A program made the position numbers and the translations under genes. Below, piece by piece: positions 7,601 to 12,238 of a stretch of DNA of 12,613 bases. The stretch spans positions 1 to 12,613 of the forward strand of contig JAFTBD010000046.1 in NCBI GenBank assembly GCA_017455385.1, in the 5' to 3' direction. Source of the stretch: Clostridia bacterium (GTDB taxonomy: Bacteria > Bacillota > Clostridia > Christensenellales > CAG-1252). Position 1 is the stretch's first letter, and the number at the start of each line of letters is the position of its first letter. The notes under the pieces were generated by a model. It did not search any database. It worked only from the letters and a program-made list of their open reading frames with translations, and was not told the DNA's origin.

Positions 7601-8208
7601 CTGCCCGGGACGGTGAAGTCGATGTCGTCCGAGACGATCTCCAGATCCTCGAGCGCCACGGAAGCGGTCACGCCGTTACCGTAGTCGATGACGAGCTTGA
7701 CGTCTTCGTCGCCATAGAGACCGTCGCCGCCCTGCTTGGTGTCGATGCCGGTGATGCGGAAGTTCACGGAACCTTCGTTACCGTTTTCATTTCCGTTCTC
7801 ATTACCATTCTCGTTGCCGCCCTCATTGTCATTTTCGTTGCCGTTCTCATTGCCGTTGTCGTCGGCGGACTTGGCGGTCACCTCGATCTCGAAGGTATAG
7901 ACCTTGCCCTCGTAACGGACCTGCACCGTCTTCTTGCCCGGCGTCGTGAGGTCAGGCATCGCGACGAGCATGTCCTCCGTCAATGCGACCGTCTGCGTTT
8001 TGCCGTCGGCGAGTGTGATGACCACATTCATTCCTTCGACGGAGAACGTAGCGCCCTGCACGTATGCCGTAGTGCCGCCCTCTATCGTTACCGGTATCGG
8101 TGTCGTATCGGTGTTCGTCGGTGTCTCCGTGCCGTTACAGGCGACCACACCGAGGAGCAAGGATACCACAAGGCATACGACGATCATAACAATTGCGATC
8201 TTTTTCAT
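4618..8208 (-). CDS. Giant acidic lipoprotein with Ig-like repeats and large helical domain
   Basis: A 1196-residue protein. Residues 1-24 are a lipoprotein signal peptide (lipobox V-V-A-C, Cys24). Two similar beta-rich modules (about 40-110 and 148-222), each ending in a V-x-Y-E-G-x-x-Y-x-F-E-V strand, look like bacterial Ig-like domains. They are joined by an Asn-Gly-Asn-Glu linker (about 115-145). Residues 225-1150 are mainly helical, very acidic and not recognised, with an especially acidic insertion at about 414-490. A short beta-rich tail (1150-1196) follows. I chose ATG 8208 because AAGGAG lies just upstream; the longer TTG-start frame (8235) would swallow that site and lose a clean signal peptide. 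It is the first gene of an operon with an ABC exporter. It may be a surface partner or sensor for it. Function unknown. Confidence 0.85.
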   Translation of the reverse strand: MKKIAIVMIVVCLVVSLLLGVVACNGTETPTNTDTTPIPVTIEGGTTAYVQGATFSVEGMNVVITLADGKTQTVALTEDMLVAMPDLTTPGKKTVQVRYEGKVYTFEIEVTAKSADDNGNENGNENDNEGGNENGNENGNENGNEGSVNFRITGIDTKQGGDGLYGDEDVKLVIDYGNGVTASVALEDLEIVSDDIDFTVPGSKTLVVVYEGEEYAYTFEVEKDPVYDLEQKLYAYIYSEDYATASHDVKVQAILNAAFEGFGSKISVENNLLDFESLSGDEPILDYLRDKLATTFLTVAIYSQLEEADGTVQAPLDLTMLPMHLSALPIGVLMDYETWTEALFDSLLAHEIIGESDVETLRTVRTYITRTMTAATTFQRLESYGVALEDMTPYQILSVLVKCYSGETFPIGSNEIEDEEFGDDEIDEVAEGDGEIDEDAEDDRIIFEAQDIDTQAYPVSDETGSFVVDLPELDPDDFVLDVTVGDDDDIEWSDGISDEEKAAWIELVLNDEEIKAFIAAQKETQMPQLKLELEKAYDAGEFYGIIANTIDVILDYCDKPVKEWDYEAIVEAILTKSEDDIAALEEMYMLEYKEESEERKVDIAIFSLKKAWDAKAAVVKTIVNGGSRHYGLEEPFLSEADYESIATILAAIDTLNLEDEKTYSTPEEIHAYLELINEQTGIILDEVVTMLIRHEIDPYQYLTMAVGFIKDYANDDYLPEKILEPLTDILDGTVDAFIDPETGNYIPLSQVNYEALASLFEEKGAELFAALYTDDKITVLEDLFAHNRDFIAEGFEEEDMAAFEAIVADIDAILTLGEYNEEAFYQLLCDMWTIKARYYAGTPENYVVMAVNIAAACVNAYVPEEMSKIFVDTAALITKNYAGKEAIDVDNAAVIDAIVGMWTAEIDRYMSEYKEGTLTICQDFFAFYAETLVEEYGLTDDDIAAIGAFAVVLDNIIVGEFDYATFRTEVFKMIDAITADRISPEAEKVIAAVKILTDPSVMEEGGEEVAEKAIVDLYKDEIADFLVRNLRWASFIGEQDRETVTSIIESYIDEYTTGEGDYVDEIAATVDFLTSDWSEVTKDECVIGALVLAIYADKALGYEMDYNDILNILPLPAAVEDIDFNVLLGRTLEGKSAEDIFFFDEPVVTYVENADGEVTAAVFTVKVGMKLDVMNEDGVSFLKTDAAITLKVEIGM

Positions 8209-8223
8209 ATTCCTGTCTCCTTT

Positions 8224-8243
8224 TTTGAATTTCAAAATTCAAA
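8224..8243. promoter_or_regulatory. AT-rich 20-bp dyad in the leader of the lipoprotein operon
   Basis: This is a perfect inverted repeat with 9-bp arms (TTTGAATTT / AAATTCAAA) and a 2-bp centre. It directly abuts the ribosome binding site at 8217-8222. It could be an operator or an RNA hairpin that hinders ribosome access. No binding protein can be named. Confidence 0.5.
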
Positions 8244-8312
8244 TTTGTTGCGATCCGCACCGTCCGTCCCAATGACGTACCGCGCGCGGGTCAAATTTAT
8301 TCTATAAATAAT

Positions 8313-8342
8313 ATTATAAAGATTTTATCCTTGAAATGTCAA
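8313..8342 (-). promoter_or_regulatory. Promoter of the lipoprotein-ABC exporter operon
   Basis: On the minus strand, TTGACA (8342-8337) and TATAAT (8318-8313) are both perfect consensus hexamers, with an 18-bp spacer. The predicted start is near 8306, giving a leader of about 98 nt that includes the 8224-8243 dyad. Confidence 0.82.
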
Positions 8343-8367
8343 TGGACAGAAAGAAAAAGCTATACTT

Positions 8368-8431
8368 TAATGCGGAATGCGTAACTTAATCCAATGCGGA
8401 ATGCGGAATTCGGAATGCGGAATGCGGAACT
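8368..8431. repeat. Short tandem repeats of GGAATGC type
   Basis: About six copies of (A)ATGCGGA(ATGC) or GGAATTC variants lie head to tail, and the same motif recurs at 8758-8776. AT-rich GAATTAGGAAT repeats follow at 8447-8478. No coding potential is seen. This belongs to the repeat-rich 8343-8920 interval, which I read as gene-free. Confidence 0.6.
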
Positions 8432-8481
8432 GAAACGCTGCGCTTGAATTAGGAATTATGAATCAGGAATTAGGAATGAAG

Positions 8482-8821
8482 GTGGCGCGCAAAGCGCGAA
8501 TATATATAATCGTCATTCCGAGGCGTCCCGAGGAATCTCATCCGTTTTTCTATATAGGAATACCTGAATGAGAGCGGAAATGGGCGCCGAGCAAGTAGGC
8601 TTGCAAAAGACAAGGCAAGCCGTATGCGGACGCGCCGATGAACGCTCTCCCCCGCGAACGAGACGAAGGTCTCGGAGCAGCAAGGCAGTATGCCGAAATG
8701 TCGCAGTAGAGACAGCGACAACTGTCTCGGCGACCAAAGGCGTACAATGCCGCGCAGGGAATGCGGAATGCGGAATAATGGTAACGCGCAAAGCGCGAAT
8801 ATATATAATCGTCATCCCGAG
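8482..8821. repeat. Pair of ~41-bp direct repeats bracketing ~258 bp
   Basis: 8482-8522 and 8781-8821 match at all but about three positions, sharing CGCGCAAAGCGCGAATATAT and ATAATCGTCAT. Each copy starts with a CGCG-CAAA-GCGCG mini-hairpin and ends in GTCATyCCGAG. The bracketed segment (8523-8780) has no ribosome binding site and no recognisable protein; a frame at 8568-8897 reads as low-complexity arginine-rich sequence. It may be a dispersed repeat family or an unrecognised structured RNA. Confidence 0.7.
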
Positions 8822-8888
8822 CTATGCCGAGGGATCTCCACCTTGTTTGAAAATGCGGTTGAGATCCTTCAACTTCGTTCTGGATGAC
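8811..8888. repeat. Palindromic repeat GTCATCC...GGATCTC / GAGATCC...GGATGAC
   Basis: GTCATCC (8811-8817) and GGATCTC (8832-8838) are mirrored by GAGATCC (8861-8867) and GGATGAC (8882-8888) with matching 14-nt gaps. This gives a composite dyad. It resembles the GTCATTCCGAG-type intergenic palindromes seen in many bacterial genomes. It lies about 30 bp downstream of the histidine kinase stop and could protect or terminate that transcript, but there is no T-run. Confidence 0.65.
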
Positions 8889-8920
8889 ATTTTATAATTT
8901 GCGAAGCGGCATAGCAACAT

Positions 8921-10153
8921 TCACGCGATAGCGGGAAGCATTATCTTAAAAACAACAGCACCACCGTCGCTCGTGCAGGTGGCACTCCCTCGATGCGCCT
9001 CTACGATGGAGCGCACGACACTGAGTCCGATCCCGTGCCCGCCTGTCGCGGCGGTGCGAGAGGTGTCGGGGCGATAGAAGCGCTCGAAGAGCTCTGGGTG
9101 CTCGCCCTTCTCGAGAGAAGCGGCATTCCGTTCCTCGAGGACGGCGTATTTGCCCTCTTTGCGGAGAGATACTTCTATTCTTTCGCTCTCGGAGTACTTG
9201 ACGGCGTTATCGAGGATGAGCCCGATGGCTCGGCGTATCATCTCCTCATTGGCGGTGACGGTGACGTCTTCCGCGTCGACGATGAAGGATCTGCCCGCCA
9301 CGAGGGCGGCTTCTTTCAGCCCGTCCACGACGTCCTCGAGCGCATTTTTCAGGGAGAATGCGGCGGTGGGGAAATTGTCGCTGCCTTCGTCCATACGGGA
9401 GAGGAAGACGAGGTCCTTCGTCAGTTTGCCGAGCTTCTTCACCTGCCCTTTGATTGATTCGATCCATTCATTCTCGCCGACTTCGAGCTCGAGGAGCTCC
9501 GCATTCGCGCTGATGACGGTGAGCGGCGTTTTCAGCTCGTGACCCGCGTCGGTGATGAAACGTTTCTGTTTCTCATAGCTCTCCTCGACGGGGCGAAGCG
9601 CCTTTTTGGAAAGGAGCACGATGAGCGCGGCGATGATGAGGAGCCCCACCACCGTGACGATGGCGCTCGAGAGGATGAAGTCGCGAACTGCCTCGATCTC
9701 TTTTTCGCAGTCGAGGAAGATATAGGCATAGCCGTCCGCGGTCGCCGTCCGCTTATAGCGATAGTCGCCCACAAAGCCGCTGTCCGAGTCCGCCTCCGCC
9801 ACGAATTCGGCGAGGTCATCCGACCGCACGTAGGCGATGCTTCCGAGGTCATAATGGCGGACATTCCCCTCCGCGTCCGTCTCCACGGTGAAGTACCTCG
9901 CGGAGAACGCCGTTTCCCTTGGGAGTCCCTTGAAGTCTCCTTGTTTTTCGCTCTCTATGACGAAGTCTTCCGGGAAGAAAACGTCGGGCGGACGGCGCAC
10001 GTCTCCCGTCTCCAGTCCCGCGATGATCTCGTCTGCGTCCCGCGTCATATTGACGTAATTCGCGACGTCGATGCCCACCACGATGGCGAGGATGACCGCC
10101 GCCACCACGCCAAGCGCGATAAGTATGAATTTCTTTCTGAGTTTCTTGATCAT
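8921..10153 (-). CDS. Membrane sensor histidine kinase
   Basis: A 410-residue two-component sensor. A first transmembrane helix (about 8-29), an extracytoplasmic sensing domain (30-157) and a second helix (158-181) lead to a HisKA domain with H-box DAGHELKTP (phospho-acceptor His205). The HATPase_c domain shows N-box Asn316 (LILDNAVKY) and a G2 box GGHGIGL (371-377). The usual D-x-G-x-G G1 box is replaced by E-R-N-A-A-S-L-E before LFERFYRPD, a form seen in a subgroup of Firmicutes kinases. ATG 10153 overlaps the regulator stop (ATGA), with TTGGAG upstream; the longer frame to 10288 lies inside the regulator gene and is a shadow. It is expected to phosphorylate the response regulator at 10150. 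The signal is unknown. Confidence 0.94.
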   Translation of the reverse strand: MIKKLRKKFILIALGVVAAVILAIVVGIDVANYVNMTRDADEIIAGLETGDVRRPPDVFFPEDFVIESEKQGDFKGLPRETAFSARYFTVETDAEGNVRHYDLGSIAYVRSDDLAEFVAEADSDSGFVGDYRYKRTATADGYAYIFLDCEKEIEAVRDFILSSAIVTVVGLLIIAALIVLLSKKALRPVEESYEKQKRFITDAGHELKTPLTVISANAELLELEVGENEWIESIKGQVKKLGKLTKDLVFLSRMDEGSDNFPTAAFSLKNALEDVVDGLKEAALVAGRSFIVDAEDVTVTANEEMIRRAIGLILDNAVKYSESERIEVSLRKEGKYAVLEERNAASLEKGEHPELFERFYRPDTSRTAATGGHGIGLSVVRSIVEAHRGSATCTSDGGAVVFKIMLPAIA

Positions 10154-10821
10154 AATAGCTCCAATGTGTATCCGGCATTCCGCATCGCCTTGATGGCGAC
10201 GTTCGCCTTCACACTCGCCAGTTTCTTCCTGAGGTAGGTGACGTACACCCACACGACGCCGATGTCGCTGTCGCTGTCGAATCCCCATATCTTCTCCATG
10301 AATCGCTCGGGCGGGATGACGCTCTTCGGCGCGCTCATCAGCATCTCGAGCATCTGGAATTCCTTATTCGCGAGGCGGACGGAGCCTTCCGACGTGGAGA
10401 GGATGTAAGTGGAACGGGACAGCGTGCAATTGCCGAAAGAGAGGTCTGTGTCCACACCCGCGGTGAGGCGCCGCGTGATGGCACGCACCCGAGCGAGGAG
10501 CTCCTTGACCGCGAAGGGTTTGGTGAGGTAATCGTCCGCGCCGCTGTCGAGCCCGAGGATGCGGTCGTCGATCTCCGACTTGGCGGTCAGGATGAGGACG
10601 GGCAGATTATTCCCCGCCTTGCGGATCGTCTTCAGCACGGTGATGCCGTCCGCCTTGGGCATCATCACGTCCAGCACGGCGCAATCGTAATTGCCCTCCG
10701 TGAGGTACGTGATCGCCGCCTCGCCGTCATAGACGGCGTCCACGGAATAATTGTTCTTCGTGAAGATGGCGACGAGCGCCCGACTGAGCTCCTTTTCGTC
10801 TTCCGCAAGCAGGATGCGCAT
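10150..10821 (-). CDS. OmpR/PhoB-family response regulator
   Basis: A 223-residue regulator. The receiver domain (about 1-117) has acidic-pocket Glu7/Asp8, phospho-acceptor Asp51, Thr79 and Lys101. A winged-helix DNA-binding domain (about 125-222) follows, with the LANKEFQMLEMLMSAP recognition-side signature and a VTYLRKKL helix. Start ATG 10821 has a strong GGAGGAGGG ribosome binding site (complement of 10825-10833). It is the first gene of the two-component operon and overlaps the kinase by 4 bp. Its promoter has an 11-bp-period direct repeat, the usual binding format of this family, so positive autoregulation is likely. Targets are not visible; the neighbouring exporter operon is a possible but untested target. 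Confidence 0.95.
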   Translation of the reverse strand: MRILLAEDEKELSRALVAIFTKNNYSVDAVYDGEAAITYLTEGNYDCAVLDVMMPKADGITVLKTIRKAGNNLPVLILTAKSEIDDRILGLDSGADDYLTKPFAVKELLARVRAITRRLTAGVDTDLSFGNCTLSRSTYILSTSEGSVRLANKEFQMLEMLMSAPKSVIPPERFMEKIWGFDSDSDIGVVWVYVTYLRKKLASVKANVAIKAMRNAGYTLELL

Positions 10822-10833
10822 ATTCCCTCCTCC

Positions 10834-10848
10834 GCCACCTCAGGTGGC
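10834..10848 (-). promoter_or_regulatory. Hairpin next to the response-regulator ribosome binding site
   Basis: GCCACC-TGA-GGTGGC (minus strand) forms a 6-bp GC-rich stem with a 3-nt loop and ends one base before the purine-rich ribosome binding site. It may stabilise the 5' end of the message or tune initiation. Confidence 0.5.
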
Positions 10849-10856
10849 TTTCTTCT

Positions 10857-10900
10857 ATTATACACGAATTATAAACGGAAAATCTTAAATGGGGCTTAAA
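10857..10900 (-). promoter_or_regulatory. Two-component operon promoter with a TTTAAG-N5-TTTAAG box
   Basis: Two TATAAT hexamers occur on the minus strand (10873-10868 and 10862-10857), 11 bp apart, and neither has a good -35. In place of a -35 there is the direct repeat TTTAAG-CCCCA-TTTAAG (10900-10884), period 11 bp. OmpR/PhoB-family regulators typically bind such 11-bp direct repeats. The arrangement suggests activator-dependent, probably autoregulated, transcription. Confidence 0.65.
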
Positions 10901-10921
10901 ATTCGATTTGAATGAGAAAAA

Positions 10922-11455
10922 TTATGCCTTGACCTTATTCAGCCGCGCGGAGAGGAGGAAGGCGAGGACGATCTTGATGACGTCGGGGACGATGAAGGGC
11001 ACCACGCAGACCATCAGCGCGTGAACGAGGGTGCCGCCCATCATATGGACGAACCAAAGACTGCCGCCCAGGTAAATGAGCGCAAGCGAGACCGCCGCCG
11101 CAAGATACTGCGTCCAATGCGGAAGTTTGAAGAAAGAAAGGATAAAATAGAGGATCGCCACCGCCGCAAACGCCATGACGAAGCCGCCCGTCGCGGAGAG
11201 GAGAACGCCGAATCCGCCGCGGAATCCCGAGAAGACGGGGAGCCCCACCGCTCCGCAAAGCAGATAAAGCCACACGGCGATGGCGCCGCGCCTGCCGCCG
11301 AGGAAGGTGAGCGTGAAGAAAATGCCGAATACTTGAAGGGTAAAAGGCACGGTGGCGGGAATGGTGATGAAGGCGCACACCGCATTCAGCGCGACCGCAA
11401 GGGCGATATAAGCCATGTCGCGCGTATTCAGTTTCTTCAGGATGTTTTCTTTCAT
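10922..11455 (-). CDS. bioY: Biotin ECF transporter S-component BioY
   Basis: A 177-residue hydrophobic protein with about six membrane segments and BioY hallmarks: an N-terminal T-R-D-M-A-Y-I-A-L-A-x-A segment, TVPFTLQVFG (35-44), GRRGAIAVWLYLLCGAVGLPVF (54-75), a GFRGG/TGGF loop (78-92) and the C-terminal VPDVIKIVLA (156-165). BioY captures biotin and works with the shared EcfA-EcfA'-EcfT energising module, which is not in this window. ATG 11455 is preceded by AGGGG. The gene is about 100 bp upstream of the response regulator on the same strand, but the latter has its own promoter. I see no BirA-type operator. Substrate assignment rests on sequence family. Confidence 0.93.
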   Translation of the reverse strand: MKENILKKLNTRDMAYIALAVALNAVCAFITIPATVPFTLQVFGIFFTLTFLGGRRGAIAVWLYLLCGAVGLPVFSGFRGGFGVLLSATGGFVMAFAAVAILYFILSFFKLPHWTQYLAAAVSLALIYLGGSLWFVHMMGGTLVHALMVCVVPFIVPDVIKIVLAFLLSARLNKVKA

Positions 11456-11464
11456 ATCGCCCCT

Positions 11465-11493
11465 ATTGTATCATCCCGCGCCCGCGAGGGCAA
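11465..11493 (-). promoter_or_regulatory. Possible bioY promoter
   Basis: Minus strand TTGCCC (11493-11488), 17-bp spacer, and TGA-TACAAT extended -10 (11470-11465). The elements fit well, but the implied start (about 11458) would leave only a few bases before ATG 11455 and exclude the AGGGG. Either the message is nearly leaderless or the true promoter is elsewhere. Confidence 0.35.
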
Positions 11494-11660
11494 CCTTTTT
11501 TCGCATCGCGCCGCCCGTCTGCGCCACGAGTGATGTACCCCACGCGCTCCCGCCACATCCGCAAAGCCACACGCTCCCGCCGCCCGTCCGCGCCGCTGCC
11601 CCGCGCCCTTCCCCACCTGTTCCGTGAGCATCAACTGACTCACCCGCCCCTTTCCCCGCC
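11490..11660. other. C-rich, strand-asymmetric spacer between bioY and tRNA-Val
   Basis: About 170 bp with marked C over G on the plus strand. The minus strand has clustered G-runs (GGGG, GGG, GGGG and GGG in 11590-11655) compatible with a G-quadruplex. Frames across it lack ribosome binding sites and read as low complexity. I see no gene here. Confidence 0.45.
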
Positions 11661-11706
11661 GAAAAGAATTTCTTCTCCCCGATCGCGAATTAAATGCGTA
11701 AAGTGC

Positions 11707-11735
11707 TTGCAAAACTTTCCCCGCTGTGCTACAAT
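11707..11735 (+). promoter_or_regulatory. tRNA-Val promoter
   Basis: TTGCAA (11707-11712), 17-bp spacer, then TACAAT (11730-11735) with an extended -10 TGC in front. The predicted start is near 11742, about 7 nt before the mature tRNA 5' end. Confidence 0.82.
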
Positions 11736-11748
11736 AACACTACCCAAT

Positions 11749-11824
11749 GGACAATTAGCTCAGTTGGTAGAGCGTCTTCTTGACGTGGAGAGGGTCAGGG
11801 GTTCGAGTCCCTTATTGTCCACCA
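11749..11824 (+). tRNA. tRNA-Val (anticodon GAC), CCA encoded
   Basis: A complete 76-nt cloverleaf. The acceptor GGACAAT pairs with ATTGTCC. The D arm is GCTC/GAGC with AGTTGGTA loop. The anticodon stem TCTTC/GGAGA carries loop TTGACGT, anticodon GAC. The variable loop is GGGTC, and the T arm AGGGG/CCCTT has loop TTCGAGT. Discriminator A is followed by CCA at 11822-11824. It has its own promoter and terminator, so it is a single-gene unit. The DNA after it changes to AT-rich, as often seen when mobile DNA integrates at a tRNA 3' end, but no repeat of the tRNA end is visible in this window. Confidence 0.96.
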
Positions 11825-11829
11825 CAGTG

Positions 11830-11883
11830 GACCTATCCTAACACTTCCGTGAATTTGGAAGAAATACGGATAGGTCTTTTTTT
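11830..11883 (+). terminator. Rho-independent terminator after tRNA-Val
   Basis: A 9-bp stem GACCTATCC (11830-11838) / GGATAGGTC (11868-11876) encloses a second stem CTTCC/GGAAG (11844-11848 / 11857-11861), followed by seven T (11877-11883). This strongly separates the tRNA from what follows. Confidence 0.9.
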
Positions 11884-11909
11884 AAATAAAAAACGCTAAT
11901 TGCTTTCGT

Positions 11910-11938
11910 TTGACTTTTAAACTCATTTATGTTATTTT
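11910..11938 (+). promoter_or_regulatory. Promoter for the structured-RNA / small-ORF transcript
   Basis: TTGACT (11910-11915), exactly 17 bp, then TATTTT (11933-11938) preceded by TG-n, an extended -10. The predicted start is at about 11944-11946, the first base of GATAACGCAC. No gene starts for almost 300 nt, so the transcript has a long leader or is a separate RNA. Confidence 0.65.
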
Positions 11939-12007
11939 CAAAATGATAACGCACTAGGTCGCCCAATCTCCTCGCAAGGTCTGAATTATCAGATGGACAC
12001 TTATGTG

Positions 12008-12075
12008 TTTTATCGAAAGTGCCAGATACGCTTCTGCCCTATATGCAGGAAGACGTATTTGCTCATTCGATAAAA
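12008..12075 (+). other. Long hairpin within the structured region
   Basis: A perfect 10-bp outer stem (12008-12017 with 12066-12075), an internal loop, 5-bp stem ATACG/CGTAT (12026-12030 / 12054-12058), then CTTC/GAAG and TGC/GCA around a 7-nt loop with one bulged G. It is the strongest secondary structure right of the tRNA terminator apart from the terminator itself. Confidence 0.75.
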
Positions 12076-12123
12076 AACCTTCCGAATCGGGACCGAACTC
12101 GGTCTGGAATCGGCGAGGTTTTT
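12073..12123 (+). terminator. Terminator-like or attenuator-like hairpin
   Basis: AAAAACC (12073-12079) pairs with GGTTTTT (12117-12123), enclosing TTCC/GGAA and the GACCGA/TCGGTC stem. The 3' side ends in five T, so it could terminate or attenuate the leader before the small ORF. The middle of the fold has large internal loops, so terminator strength is uncertain. Confidence 0.4.
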
Positions 12124-12170
12124 CGAAAAGCGTTTGGTGCTTCAACCCATACCTAATTACACATAGCCAA

Positions 12171-12225
12171 CTTGTTTTCGTAGTAATCGGCGAGGCTCCG
12201 CATGCGGAGACTACCAAAAAACAAG
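12171..12225 (+). promoter_or_regulatory. Hairpin overlapping the small-ORF ribosome binding site
   Basis: 5' arm CTTGTTTT-C-GTAGT pairs with ACTAC-C-AAAAAACAAG. The 3' arm ends inside AAGGAGGTGAG (12223-12233), the ribosome binding site. The core is a perfect 14-bp palindrome, with an 11-nt one-sided bulge AATCGGCGAGG. Formation of this stem would partly cover the ribosome binding site. Confidence 0.55.
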
Positions 12226-12238
12226 GAGGTGAGAAAAA

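Larger units (their letters stand above)
11945..12238 (+). ncRNA. Candidate structured RNA: chain of stem-loops downstream of tRNA-Val
   Basis: From the predicted transcription start almost the whole stretch folds locally. Stems seen: TCTGA/TCAGA with ATTA loop (11980-11993). A long hairpin TTTTATCGAA / TTCGATAAAA (12008-12017 / 12066-12075) enclosing ATACG/CGTAT and CTTC-TGC / GCA-G-GAAG. AAAAACC/GGTTTTT (12073-12079 / 12117-12123) enclosing TTCC/GGAA and GACCGA/TCGGTC. CTTGTTTT...GTAGT / ACTAC...CAAG (12171-12184 / 12210-12225) enclosing the perfect palindrome CTCCGCATGCGGAG (12196-12209). The sequence AATCGGCGAGG occurs twice (12108-12118, 12185-12195). The RNA could be free-standing (retron msr-msd-like or other) or the regulatory leader of the next ORF. 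No known riboswitch consensus was recognised. Boundaries are uncertain; the 3' end may reach 12378. Confidence 0.5.

Noticed and set aside
5443..8307. Long plus-strand open frames (597 and 356 codons) opposite the giant lipoprotein
   Set aside because: They mirror the codon usage of the minus-strand gene, have no ribosome binding sites or recognisable domains, and read as Asp/Arg/His-rich low-complexity protein.
8568..8897. Plus-strand 109-codon frame
   Set aside because: Runs through the direct repeats and palindrome, has no ribosome binding site and an arginine/serine-rich unstructured translation; treated as repeat-derived.
10154..10288. N-terminal extension of the histidine kinase
   Set aside because: It lies inside the response-regulator gene; the ATGA overlap and TTGGAG site fix the start at 10153.
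11452..11712. 86-codon minus-strand frame upstream of bioY
   Set aside because: Overlaps the bioY start, lies in the G-rich spacer, is arginine/glycine-rich and has no ribosome binding site.
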